A stretch of DNA of 64,000 nt from Capniomyces stellatus (taxonomy: Eukaryota > Kickxellomycota > Harpellomycetes > Harpellales > Legeriomycetaceae), in contig LUVW01000001.1 of NCBI GenBank assembly GCA_001661515.1, positions 1,620,871-1,684,870 on the forward strand. Direction: 5' to 3'. Position numbers and translations under genes: made by a program. How positions within the stretch are numbered: position 1 is the first letter of the stretch; every line of letters begins with the position of its first letter. The notes beneath the pieces were generated by a model. It made no database searches. It worked only from the letters and a program-made list of their open reading frames with translations, and was not told the origin of the DNA. Below, one piece after another: positions 36,848 through 47,700 of the stretch.

Positions 36848-38274
36848 TCAAGTGACAACACTTGGCTTTCTATCCGGATTATATATGTAGAATTGGTAGA
36901 AAACGTAGATATCCAAAGGTGGTGTTAAGCCGCTACCAAGTATCCAAGACAAATTAACGATAATGTCGTTGTAATTTGTTGACTGTGCAAAGAATGATAG
37001 CACAAAGGTGATGCTTGCCAGCAGGTTAAAAACAAACATCATTATTGACAGCCCTTCACACGATTTAGACTTGTGGTTTTTAACAATCTGCGGAATATGC
37101 GAGCCAACTAAGTTTATAAATTTGGCAGATTGTATTTTCAAGATATCTTCAACATATTTTCAACGCACTCTCCTTAATAGAAAGTTCAACATTTTTTTAC
37201 TGAAGTTTAATCTCATCACACTTTTAGTACAATCAATTTTATAAGTATTCTTGGGTCAATTGGCAGGTCTGGCTTACCGTATGCTACTGCACTGATATAT
37301 CCAAACACCTGGGGCCAGAATTTCAACTCGACAACCTTTCCGTTGTTCTAATCGTATGAATATATATGTGTTATAGCCTTGATCTCTATTTAAATAAAGT
37401 CAATAGCCGCACTGGTTTTGGTTTTGGCCTTATCTTACATTTTTTGACTGCTTGGGACAAGTAATTACGCAGTAGTACACTATAAACCCAAACATGACTA
37501 GTGCTAGTATAGCAGTTCCGATTTTATACGTATCATACTCTTCATCCTCAAAGCATGCCTCAGCAGTGTTTATTGGGTTCCGGCTGCTGTTTCTTGAACT
37601 CCTGTTGTTGCTTCTAATAGATCCATACGATGTTCCATTTGGGCGATTTATCACTATATTTCTGGACAAAAACAGGCTGCTTTCGTTGCAGTCAGAAGAA
37701 ACAACAGTTTTTTTGCTAAAGTAGCCAGCGTAATAGTACGTCTGGTAAATTATAAAAATATCTGCTACCGTAAAGTACACTGCTAGAACGATCTAGGTTC
37801 AGTTATTTATTAGCCATAGCACTGTTATTTTTTATGTCAGTATAGTTGCTTGGGAAACGTTATTGGTTGCAGCGCATATCACACATACACACAATATGAA
37901 TTCAGAAAGCAAGTGTATTTACCGCGGTGAAAATTATTCCTTGTTGAACCGATCCTAGCAGGTTGAATATGTCGCCAATAAGCCAGATCCACAACATGGT
38001 CTTGGAAACCGACTCTCCCGACTTGTTTTTATAGTTTTTCCATAGTTGCCTACATTGGATATATGCGTCAATGTTTACAAGTGTTGAAGACGTTCACTAC
38101 CAGTATTCTACGGCTATTGTAGTTTATATAAATTCATATTTCTTGAACTGATAGACCGCAAATGGCAGACTTGGATATCTATACTTACGGTATTGTAACA
38201 GTTGCCGAGAATAGTATTGATGCATAGCCCAAGTACTTTGACAGAATCAGTCTAAATGGGGTTGACTCGATCAT
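36848..38274 (-). CDS. PQ-loop transporter B (YPQ1/PQLC2-like)
   Basis: Five exons read downward (38274-38189, 38049-37923, 37792-37439, 37347-37278, 37107-36848) give 298 residues. Intron phases (2,0,0,1) and the lengths of exons 2, 4 and 5 (127, 70, 260) equal those of gene A, so this is a tandem duplicate. Motifs: TIPQLWKNYKNKSGESVS, MLWIWLIGDIFNLLG, VYFTVADIFIIYQTYYYAG, FWPQVFGYIS and SHIPQIVKNHKSKSCEGLS. The membrane parts match A well, but the central polar loop is unrelated in sequence and rich in Ser, Asn and Arg (YGSIRSNNRSSRNSSRNP), a possible phosphorylation site. The C-terminal tails also differ. Location and substrate are inferred from the family: vacuole, cationic amino acids. 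Confidence 0.88.
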
Positions 38275-39584
38275 ACTATTGCTATTGTGGTTATAGATAA
38301 ATTTATTGGATCTTATACTTGCTTGTATACCTTTATTAAACTTATTTATGGACGTATTTCCAAGTATCTTTGCTTTTGCATTTTTAGATGGTATTTTTTG
38401 ACAAAGCCAAACGTTTTGTGTTGTTGCAGAACAAAGTCTGCTATAAAGCTGCTCTAGTTTTTTTATTTTATTTATTGAAATGCTGCTCTAGTTTTTGTTT
38501 TTTTCTTAAAACCCCAATTTGAAAATAAAAATAAAGCCCACTTTGGTTTTGTTTAGTTGGAAGCATGCTAGTGAAGATATGTTTAGTCTAAATTTATCCC
38601 GACTGTTGTTTTTGGCTACTCAGGTATACATCATCATACTTGGCACTTTGTATGTTACGCATTTAATATTAAAGTGCATTTGATGTCTAATTGCGTTTGG
38701 ATTTAATATATATATACTTTTTATTGAAATGGGTTTAATATTCCTATTAAAATCCCCACATCATTTTATCAAATTAATTGCTCATTAATATAATAGTAAT
38801 CGATATATTATTTACAACAAAAGCAATACAGAGATACGAACAATCCAATTTCAAACAAATAAAATAGCCCAGCCTTGATCTGAATAAGCAAAGTAGCTAG
38901 CATGCTCAGTATTTCCAGACTGATGCTATTCAATTTGAGCCATTATCTGCCTCGGAAATTTGAACGATGGTGATCAAAGTAAATTTGGAATACTATATCC
39001 CAACTACTTCATACAATTAACAGTTATTTATAATCCAACCTTACCATTTATAATTACATGTACTTTTTTATTGTTACCATAATTACTGTTGTTGCCATAT
39101 CAAGGTATCCATTCATCCGCTCTACCCCTCTCTATAATCTCAACACTTTTATATATATGGCGGTTTAGAAGGCGTTTTTGTAAAAAGATACGAATAGCAA
39201 AACCTATTTTACCACTGAAATTTGAAACACCCTTGTTTACTGGTAATAAAAATACACGCAATTCCTCTAGAGCCTCATACCAATCTTAAAACCAAACATC
39301 GAGAAAAATCTTAGAGTAATAGTAATATGCAAAAGACTGAATTAAAAAAAACAGAAAATTCAGCTAGACTTTGCTGCGAATAAAAAGTTCATTTCACTTT
39401 CCAGTCTAACCAAACAACAGCAGTCTATAAAGGTATTCATCCCAGTCAAATATCATATTTTCCCTAGCACTATAGCAGTCTAAATATCAGCTTTACTCTT
39501 ACTTTTGAAGTTTTGCTTTTGAATCTTTGCTTTTACTTTTAAAATTTTTACTTTTGAGTTTACAAATCGAATTACTACTCTGAA
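38275..39584. other. Spacer between divergent genes
   Basis: 1.3 kb between PQ-loop gene B (minus) and the SGNH hydrolase (plus), which are divergent; both promoters lie here. Just before the plus-strand ATG are several CTTTTACTTTTGAA-like strings (about 39495-39560). No gene recognised. Confidence 0.6.
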
Positions 39585-40973
39585 ATGTTTGGGTATAAAA
39601 AACTTGTGGTGTTCGGCGATTCTAATGCGGATATTGGAAACGCGTATAAACTGAGTAAAGGGTTCACACCTGTTCCGGGGAATTACAAGGGCCGATACTC
39701 AGACGGGCCAATTTGGTGTGATAACTTGGTCAGAATATTCGATTTAGAGAGCACAAACTATGCATACGGTATAACCCTGACAGTTTAAAGTTATTTTAGA
39801 ACCAGAATTGAGTTTTTTTTTTTGGCTTACTTCTATTGCTTTTCCTGCTTTTACTATATTTCCCCATCACCCGCAGAAACAAACCTCCAGTTTTGGTCTG
39901 TTTAAAGTAGAAACCTACATTTTAACTATATTTTTTATAACTTGGTTATATTTAAGACAATGCGTTTATGTGGTATGTAATATAGGAAATGCGACAATCA
40001 ACAATGAAAATACCGCTGGGACTATCACAAACAAAGAGACAGGCGAGCCTGTTGTGGTGCCAGGAGTAAAGCAGCAGATACTTTATCATTCACAAAAGGA
40101 AGGCAGCGTTTTATCTGGTTCTCAAGCAGAGGAAACGCTTTTTGCTTTTTTTGTGGGGTCTAATGATCTGACGTCGTTGGTGTTTCCAAGGTTGTTTAGA
40201 ATATCCAAACAGTTGGAGATTAAAAACTTGGTCCAGGAGCTCGGTAAATGCATTGTGAGTTGTACAGACATGGTTATCTTTGTTTTATTATTATTGGGAT
40301 TAATGGTTATTTTTGTGTTTACTCCGTGGCTCTATACGTATTTATGATTTTATACACATTCATGGCTTTCTTGCTGGCAGACGTGGAAAAAACGGGCTGT
40401 ATTAACAGGTAGTTTTGAACTATTGCTTTTTTATAGGATTTGCTAATTGAGAAGGTCAACGCCAAGCATATTCTAGTATGTAGCCTTCGTCCACGTGAAG
40501 ACTATCCTGCGATTATAAACATGAATAACCCGGAAAAGTTTATGTTGGTCAAGAACACTACCCATGAGTTCAATAAACACTTGAAGGCTTCCATTGAGGC
40601 CAGAGCTAAATCGCCTCAAACAGCAAACATTATATTCTATGATAGTTACACACTTATGAAAAACGCATTTCTCAACCCCACGACATATGGTTTAAATAGT
40701 GACGTGTTGGTTCCTATTATTTCGCCTGCGAATGCCTCGGATGTTTCCAGCACCAACATCGCCAAACCGAAAGCCACCGAAAGCGGTGACTCCGAAGACA
40801 GTGAGAAGGAAAAAATGTGGTGGGACGCATTTCACATTGCTAAAAAACCTCACATGATGATTACTTCAGAAATCATTCATACTGTATCTTTGAACTACTT
40901 TAGACGCAATCAGCATTTATTGAAAGTGGATGCAGACACAAGGAGCCCCAAAGTTCCGAGCCCATCTCTTTAG
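39585..40973 (+). CDS. SGNH/GDSL-family hydrolase
   Basis: Three exons (39585-39768, 39986-40254, 40437-40973) give 329 residues. Block I is LVVFGDSNADIGN with the nucleophilic Ser; the junction after YAYG restores YAYGGNATINN, the Gly-Asn region of block II; FFVGSNDL is block III; and WWDAFHIAKKPH supplies the Asp-x-x-His of block V. These define serine esterases/lipases acting on acyl or acetyl esters; the substrate is not readable from sequence. Typical secreted relatives begin with a signal peptide, but here the catalytic strand starts at residue 5 after MFGYKK, so the protein is probably cytosolic. A Ser/Glu-rich insert (ATESGDSEDSEKEK) precedes block V. Confidence 0.9.
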
Positions 40974-42835
40974 CTTCCAGTGCTATTATTTTAATTTTAT
41001 CAAGAAGGTGTTTATTGTATTTTCTTTTCAATTATTTATATCTAGCTTTCCCTGACTGTTGGGAGGAAGGAAGGGATGGCATTTAGCTTAGTTTATTTCG
41101 GCGGGTTTTACTATTGTTAAAATACATGTATAGGCATGAGATTCACATGCTAATGGTGATATGTTTAAAACATTATTTTACAAGATATTAGCATCAACGA
41201 CTAGTACACGCGTCTTTTTTAACGACTTTTGATTTAAAAAAACAGAGATTAAAGAGGAAATCAAGAAAGAGAATGCATGATGCATTTGAATTCATTTGAA
41301 GCTGAACCAAAATATTATCTAGCTTTTCCAATAACAAAAATATCATATGGCACATGTTTCAACAAAAAGAAAACAGAATAACGAGCTAAATCAGTCCACC
41401 ACTAAACTTGGTTTAAGGCTTAATTAATCAGTTGGTTTAAATAAACTGAAATCGATAAAAATTGTGTTTGTCCTACAAAGTGCCAAGAATGTGAAATAAC
41501 GCTATAAAGGCGGGATTCTTATGTTAGGCGAGTCAAACTTATTTCATTTGACAGGCTGTGTTGTAAGCGCTTGTAGAATTTCTATGGCAATTACTGGTGG
41601 CATGTCCTTTCTGTCTTTAACTTTAGACCGATGGTCATTAAGCTGTTTTGTCTGAAGCTCAGTATCGGTCAAGCAGTGGAGATTCAATAGCACAGTTGAA
41701 AAAAAAGCGTAGCAGAGCTTGTATGCTATTTAATCAGTTGAATCTGTTTACAGAAATCGATTATCCTCAACTCTGTTCAAACAGTGTTGTCTGTTGAGTC
41801 ATTTTTTATAGCGTAGCAGAGCTTTGGTGGATCATTCTACAGATTTATTCTGAAACTATTATTTTAACTATTGATATTGTTAGCAAATAAACGGACGACT
41901 GTTCGACACAATTCTTAGTATTTTCCAACTCTAGTTGAATAGAATGAGGTCCAACGCACTAAAAAAAAAGTCTAAATCTTGATAATTTTGAAGTAGTTTT
42001 CAGCCAAATTGGTTGGCTAATTATGGAAATCGATATTCTTAAGATAACGATTTTCACATGCAAACGGAAAAAACACAATGAAAAGGTGAATAGCCATAAA
42101 TCAGCGGTATCCAATCATTAATCTGTCAGTTGAAATTATAGCTTTAAAGAATTGGTATGTTTACTTTATGAAGCTGTCAAGGACAATAAACAGAAATTTA
42201 CAATCAGCTATTGGCTGCTAAATGTGTATTTTGGCCTTCAATGACTGAGGTAAATAGCCTTAACTGCATTTTAACTGCAATAGTTGCTCAGCAAAATAAT
42301 TATATTAAATCCTTGAGCATTCAGGACGCTTTGTTTTTATTTATTTTCAAGTATAACCTGAGATTTAGTTTATGAAAATTTCAACTGCTTTTGTTTTCAA
42401 TTTTTTTTTTTATCGATTATTTTTTATCGATTATTTTTTATTGATTATTTTTTATTGATTATATTTTTTTATCGATACCTTTTTAACATGTGGTAGTGAC
42501 TTTCACACAAATCTTCACATCAGCCAAGAATAATTTATTTTTTATCAAAGTAGCCAAGGTTTTTTCATCCATAATCACCAAATTTACATTTCGATTTGGT
42601 TTTCACAAGTTTTCTTTTTATTTTTTTGTAAAAATTTGAAGAAAAAAAAAGAGATAAAGGCTAAAAAAATTATATAAAAGACTTGGGTTCTGGACAACAT
42701 TTTGGAGTTTTCTTGTACTAAATAAACATCACAATAAAATCTAGTCAAACTAACTAGTCGACTATTCAACAAGCAGACTAAGCTCATAACACAAGTATAT
42801 ATTTAAAGACAAACCACACACAAGCAAAAGAAGTA
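40974..42835. other. Intergenic, no gene recognised
   Basis: 1.9 kb of AT-rich DNA between two plus-strand genes. A 14-base string GCGTAGCAGAGCTT occurs twice, near 41707 and 41813. A short tandem repeat rich in ATCGAT lies just left of 42480. The last 100 bases before 42836 are the likely leader of the perilipin-like gene. No coding exon recognised. Confidence 0.55.
42411..42476. repeat. ATCGATTATTTTTT tandem repeat
   Basis: Four to five imperfect units of about 14 bases; half carry ATCGAT and half ATTGAT. The tract lies some 360 bases upstream of the perilipin-like start. Confidence 0.85.
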
Positions 42836-43882
42836 ATGGAGATTCAGGATACGCCAGCAGCCTTTGAGGCAGTAGAAGATAAAGAAATGATGTTCAGCAG
42901 TGAGGTTGAAACAGAAAAGCAGCAGAGGTTCTTTGACCTTGTTTACAACATTCCCATTATCACCAGTGTTATTGGCGTGGTGCGCAGCGAGATCCCGAAG
43001 TCCAAATACACGCACCTGATTTCTAGCATGGCAGGAAGACTGGGGAGCTATGCTGAAAACAATTTGCCTAAAAGCACATTTCTTGAGAAGCCGCTTTCCG
43101 TTCTGGACCAAAAGGCATGCAAGTCGTTGAAATCAATTGAGGTTAGGTTTCCTATACTTACTAAGCCGACCGTTGAGGTTGTAGAGGCTGTGCAGAATAC
43201 TGTGACCGAAATTGAGTCAAAGCATCCAAAGGCCTACGGAGCAGCCAAGTTTGCCCAAAAAGGATCGACTTTTATATTCAAGAAGGTTCAAGAGTCGATT
43301 TCAGCAATTGGCTCAAAGGTTTTTATTGTCAAGTCAGATGAAGCATCAGAGTCTTCGTTGGATTATGCCTCTGAGCCACCAACCGAGCCAGGACTCAACG
43401 TTAGCATGCTTAGAAGAAAAATAAGCCAGCACGCACTGAAGTTAAACAGACTTGAAAGATCAAAACAACTCAAGGAAAAATACCAGCTAGCATCCACATA
43501 CTTGAACGAAAAATGCAAGTTGGCATCAGAAGGCGTCCATCAACTAACAACTGCCGTGTATAGTATCACAGCTGAAAAAACCGAGAACTCGTTAAAATCA
43601 ATTGAAAACTATAAGGCTACAATCGGAGAAAAGTACATCTTTTACAAAGAGATGATAATTACGCACGACTACACTAACAGGCTATATCTTTCGATATTCA
43701 GTTTTGAATCGGGAAACCCAAATCTTTACAAAGACATTGCTAACAGACCAATAGACAGAAAAACCATTGTCTCATCCATTCATGATGTTATAGTAGATGT
43801 TGATGCGAGAATAGGGTTTATTATTCAGGTTTTCAGCACACCTAGTAGCCTTAAAGATAACAAAGCGCAAATCACTCAATAG
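42836..43882 (+). CDS. Perilipin-like lipid-droplet protein
   Basis: Intronless, 348 residues, ATG start. Residues about 30-110 match the fungal perilipin pattern: a FFDLVYNIPIITSVIGVV segment, SKYTHLISSMAGRLGSYAEN and KPLSVLDQKACKSLKSIEVR followed by FP, corresponding to the conserved perilipin stretch around a leucine-aspartate pair and an Arg-Phe-Pro end. Amphipathic helices follow (FAQKGSTFIFKKVQESISAI; LKEKYQLASTYLNEKCKLAS), as in PAT proteins that coat droplets and limit lipase access. There is no signal peptide or membrane span. I am fairly sure of the family and less sure of the C-terminal half, which resembles nothing I can name. Confidence 0.75.
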   Translation: MEIQDTPAAFEAVEDKEMMFSSEVETEKQQRFFDLVYNIPIITSVIGVVRSEIPKSKYTHLISSMAGRLGSYAENNLPKSTFLEKPLSVLDQKACKSLKSIEVRFPILTKPTVEVVEAVQNTVTEIESKHPKAYGAAKFAQKGSTFIFKKVQESISAIGSKVFIVKSDEASESSLDYASEPPTEPGLNVSMLRRKISQHALKLNRLERSKQLKEKYQLASTYLNEKCKLASEGVHQLTTAVYSITAEKTENSLKSIENYKATIGEKYIFYKEMIITHDYTNRLYLSIFSFESGNPNLYKDIANRPIDRKTIVSSIHDVIVDVDARIGFIIQVFSTPSSLKDNKAQITQ

Positions 43883-44658
43883 GCTGCACTTTACGCAACT
43901 TGCATATTTTCAAATAGTGTACCAACAGCTGTTCCATGCTAATGTGGCACTATATTTTGTTTTGTTTTGTTTTTTTAATAGAAAGAAAATACTTCATTTC
44001 AATAAATAAATAAAAGAAAATACCTTATTGGAACATGGTTTGTAATACTATGAAAAACCTGTTTACTGTTTTTGTCGTTTTGCATGGGGGTATAAACGGA
44101 GTTTATTATTCGTTTGTAATAAAATGGTGACGGTAAAAATATGTGAAAGGGTAACATTCAAACTCTTGGTATGCTGGTGTTCAGACAATTCAAATGCAGT
44201 GTTATAAACCACGTCGATGGCGATGTTGGGTTTGGAAAAGCAGAAGGAAAAAAGTCGAGTCAGGACAGTATGTGGCAAAAATCTAGGACTCCAATTATAT
44301 TGATTTAAAAAAAAAAGCTGCTTAGAACTCGAAAAGTTGGGTGAATCATTGATCATATAAAAGATTGTAATACATAAATCAGACCAATAATAATGTGGCA
44401 TTGATTTTAAACCAATAGCGATTAGTACTTTACATTCGCTAAAGATAATATTTGTGTTTACGTTAATCAAAAAAGGAACATTTCGTCAGTACTTTTCGCT
44501 TTGGAAAAGAAAAAAGAAGAAAGAAAAAAAGTAAACAGTAAACAGTAAACAACTCAGGCCTAAAAACCATAGTCTAAAAAACCCAGCAGTAAAACAAAAA
44601 GGCATCCTTTCCATTTATACTTGGCAAACACATTCTTTACTAACAACAGATAACCAAA
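43883..44658. other. Intergenic, no gene recognised
   Basis: AT-rich spacer between two plus-strand genes. A 135-codon minus-strand frame at 44063-44470 opens with TTG, has biased composition and matches nothing I know. The tract at 44528-44550 repeats AGTAAAC three times just upstream of the dynein light chain gene. Confidence 0.55.
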
Positions 44659-45093
44659 ATGTCCGACTTAAAGGTAACAGTTAAAAGCGCAGATATGGAT
44701 GATCAGCTCCAAGCAGAAATCATCGAGCTCACAGTAACAGCTTTTTCCGAGCACAAAATCGAAAAAGATATTGCTGCTAGCATTAAACGGGAGTGCGACA
44801 AAAAGTTTGGGCCAACATGGCATGCTATTGTAGGAAAGAATTTCGGATCATATGTCACACACGGTAAGCTCTGTGACTATTATTTGTTATTAAAGCTGTT
44901 GGTTGAGTATTCTCGCCTTTTATTTTATGGCTAGCTTGCTATTAAGAATTTATGTATTGGGCGTGTGTTTTTCTAGTGTGTTAATTGAGGGCGTAGCTAA
45001 ACTTACTTTGATGTTTATTGGATTGTAGAAACAAAGCATTTCATTTACTTTTATGTTGACAAAACAGCCATTCTCCTCTTCAAGTCTGGATAG
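44659..45093 (+). CDS. DYNLL: Dynein light chain LC8
   Basis: Two exons (44659-44863, 45029-45093) give exactly 89 residues, the standard LC8 length. DMDDQLQAEIIELTVTAF, IEKDIAASIKRECDKKFGPT, WHAIVGKNFGSYVTH and, after the junction, ETKHFIYFYVDKTAILLFKSG follow the family almost position by position. LC8 is a homodimeric hub that binds short linear motifs in dynein intermediate chain and many other partners. Exon 2 carries the beta strands of the binding groove. The intron interrupts the codon for Glu after THE-type residues (phase 1). Confidence 0.98.
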
Positions 45094-45768
45094 CTTTGAT
45101 TTCGATTTTAATCTGGATTACTCTTCCTTAACTTTGCTTTAAAATTCGATTTTATGCCCAACATAACGTGGTTTTCCTGCAACTCTGGCAACATTTTATT
45201 AATAATAAACATATCAAAATTTAAACAACTCAAGTTTCAAATAGCTAATGAAAAAAGCTCGAGTTTGGATGCCGTTCAGTTCAATAGCCCAAAGTTCATT
45301 GTGCCACGTTGACTCGTATCTAATATATATATATATATGATACACCAGTAGTGCCAAAAGTAGCAGCGTCAAACGTGTGCGTACAAGCAATACTATAAAA
45401 CGAGCGGAACTTCTCCAAAGTGCCATTTGTGCAGAGTGAATATTTTCCAGCGCCCAACTAAGTTTAATATAACGGTTGTAACTTTGATTTCACTAAACAA
45501 TATAAGGCTGCTTTGCTTGTGGTGATAACGTGAAACAATCTGAAGCCAAAGTGTAACTCAAAAAAGAAATTAGAAGAAAAATAAAATTGGGAGTAGCAAG
45601 GAAAATAAAATTGAATAATAGTAAGAAAGAATAAATAAAACAAAAGTGTAAAACAAAACAACGAATACTCTACAAGTCAAGTAAACAGGTCTATGGTTAA
45701 AAAAAAAAAAAGTCTTCCACCAGCCAAAGGGTGGGGTGGCACATCTTCAATAGGCAATGTCAACCTAG
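45094..45768. other. Spacer between convergent genes
   Basis: AT-rich DNA between the 3' ends of dynein light chain and the unknown disordered protein. Nothing recognised. Confidence 0.6.
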
Positions 45769-47700
45769 TCAATAAAAAGCGGGAATATTTCTACCCAGTG
45801 TCGCAGACTCCAGGTTGAACTTTTTTTTCACTCCAGCGGAACCTACGTTTTGTGAAGGTGCAGGGTATTCGTTTGAAAACCGCGGTTCCCGTGAGCTTGA
45901 CCTAAATTGAACATACCCGGGTGAAGTTGGGGGTCTGAGAAAGAAGGATATGTCAGACTTGTTGGCAGCCGATCTACTGTTTTGGAATTTCAAGTCCATG
46001 TCCAAATCAGGGGTGTAAACGGTACCAGTGTTTCTGAATTTGCAGCTTTTAGGGAATGGGTCGTTGTTTATGGTGGTACTGTTTGCTACACGCAAGTTGG
46101 TAGCATCTTGATACCCTTTCTTGTGTATGTACCTTTTGCTGTGTGAGCCATAGCTGTCGCTATCGTTTTTCTGGTACTGTTTGTTCCACGAGTCAAGACT
46201 ATTTCCCCTGTCAGGCATTCTTTTTTTTGACATGTATAACTGCTTTTTGTGCCATTGGTCTATAAATTCCATTAGCTCGTCATCGGTTTCTGTGGTGTTC
46301 CCACTTTCATAGCCGTTCGCAAGATCAGAGTTTCTTCTGTTGAACACAAACGGCCTTGGGTTGCTGTGGCTGTATTTAGAGTTATCAGAGTAGTGTCTTG
46401 TGTCGGGCAAGTCACTACTGTAACGTGGCTCAAAACCACTCGTGATTTTTGTGGCCTCTCTGCCTCGTGTACCATATTTGGCTCTGTGAACCCAGGCTGC
46501 TAGTTCTGGGTCGTCGCTTTCTTGGTCATCGTAGTAATTTGCATATCTATATCTAGGGTCGCTGGCTGTTTTGATCATTTCTCCGCTTCTGGTGCTTTTG
46601 TTTATGGTCTTGGGCGGTTTTCTTTGCGCCATATAATCTGCAGGTCTCCTATTCAGTCGTGACAATGGGGGTAAATTCACACAGTCCTCGTCAGTTTCGG
46701 TAGTATCGCCTTCGTCGTAGGCTGCTCCTAGATATACCTTTTCTTGCTCTCTGCCTACCCCTGAGCCGCTGTTTCCTGTTTTTGTAAAATTTGCTAACTC
46801 TCCATACCGTTCAAAGTTTGTGTAATTCTCCCTGCTGGTATTCATTGGAGTAGGCGACTTTGCGACTATTTGTGATAGACTTTCTTGCTCTGGCGAGCTG
46901 GTCAAACAGCTGGAGATGGAAAAATCATCATCGCCATCCATCCGCGAATCGTTTATTTTAGTCTTGCCGCTGCTTTCTGAGTAGTATTTTTTAAGATTTA
47001 CTATCTCGCTAGCCGCTAGGTCCTCCTCGGAGTAGCCTTTTTCATGAATTTGGTTGTTTCCAACTGTCTCGGTATCTCTAACCTCGGGCCATTCGTTTTT
47101 TTGGTTAATTATTTCTATGGCAACCTTTTCTCTCTGATTTACTAGCTCCTCACTTTCCGATTCAGTATCGTCTTCTACATGCATTGGCTTGGGCTGTACA
47201 ATATTAAACCCATTTTCCGAGCCCTTGCCGACCCGTACTGGCTCGGCAATGTTTGTATCACCGGTTTGAAACTTTGAGTTTAGGCTCAAATCGCCAGTAC
47301 TGTCCAGTCGTTTACTGTATCCAGCTCTTTTCTTTTCTTCTATGTCTACCAGCGATTTGGCTGCATTTCTCTGCTGAACTTGACTATTCCTTCTTCCTGT
47401 CTGCAACTGTAATCTAGCCCCACGCGGACTTGACTTCAGGTAGTAGCTGTTTGGTGTCGACCCGCGACTCAGGCTCAAACCTGTTGCAAGCCTAGACTTT
47501 TTATTCACTCTGGAAATACTCTTTTCGGCTTTGCTGTATCCGTAACTTTCCACCACACCTTGCTTTGAGCTTCTGTAGTAGCCGCCATTGCTCAACCTTC
47601 TCACAGCCAACTTGCTCCTTATGCTGTTCCGCTTAATGCTTAGTTTTTTTCTTTTATCATCCTTTTGAGACAGATTTATAGGGTTCAAGTAAAAATCCAT
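45769..47700 (-). CDS. Large disordered protein of unknown function
   Basis: Intronless, 643 residues, ATG start. I do not recognise it. Composition is Ser/Arg/Asn/Asp/Tyr-rich with almost no hydrophobic core, so it is probably disordered. The N-terminus is very basic (KKLSIKRNSIRSKLAVRRLS) with RxxS sites suited to basophilic kinases. Acidic repeats occur: DDTESESEELV at about 178, YDEGDTTETDEDCV at about 330 and YESGNTTETDDELM at about 460, each a Gly/Asp-Thr-Thr-Glu-Thr-Asp core that suits casein kinase 2. Two PPTSP/SPTPM-type proline-directed sites are also present. The ATG frame and absence of stops over 1.9 kb make it a real gene; fast evolution would explain the missing similarity. Confidence 0.75.
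   Translation of the reverse strand: MDFYLNPINLSQKDDKRKKLSIKRNSIRSKLAVRRLSNGGYYRSSKQGVVESYGYSKAEKSISRVNKKSRLATGLSLSRGSTPNSYYLKSSPRGARLQLQTGRRNSQVQQRNAAKSLVDIEEKKRAGYSKRLDSTGDLSLNSKFQTGDTNIAEPVRVGKGSENGFNIVQPKPMHVEDDTESESEELVNQREKVAIEIINQKNEWPEVRDTETVGNNQIHEKGYSEEDLAASEIVNLKKYYSESSGKTKINDSRMDGDDDFSISSCLTSSPEQESLSQIVAKSPTPMNTSRENYTNFERYGELANFTKTGNSGSGVGREQEKVYLGAAYDEGDTTETDEDCVNLPPLSRLNRRPADYMAQRKPPKTINKSTRSGEMIKTASDPRYRYANYYDDQESDDPELAAWVHRAKYGTRGREATKITSGFEPRYSSDLPDTRHYSDNSKYSHSNPRPFVFNRRNSDLANGYESGNTTETDDELMEFIDQWHKKQLYMSKKRMPDRGNSLDSWNKQYQKNDSDSYGSHSKRYIHKKGYQDATNLRVANSTTINNDPFPKSCKFRNTGTVYTPDLDMDLKFQNSRSAANKSDISFFLRPPTSPGYVQFRSSSREPRFSNEYPAPSQNVGSAGVKKKFNLESATLGRNIPAFY

Noticed and set aside
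44063..44470. 135-codon minus-strand frame
   Set aside because: Starts with TTG, sits between two plus-strand genes, biased composition, no recognisable motif.
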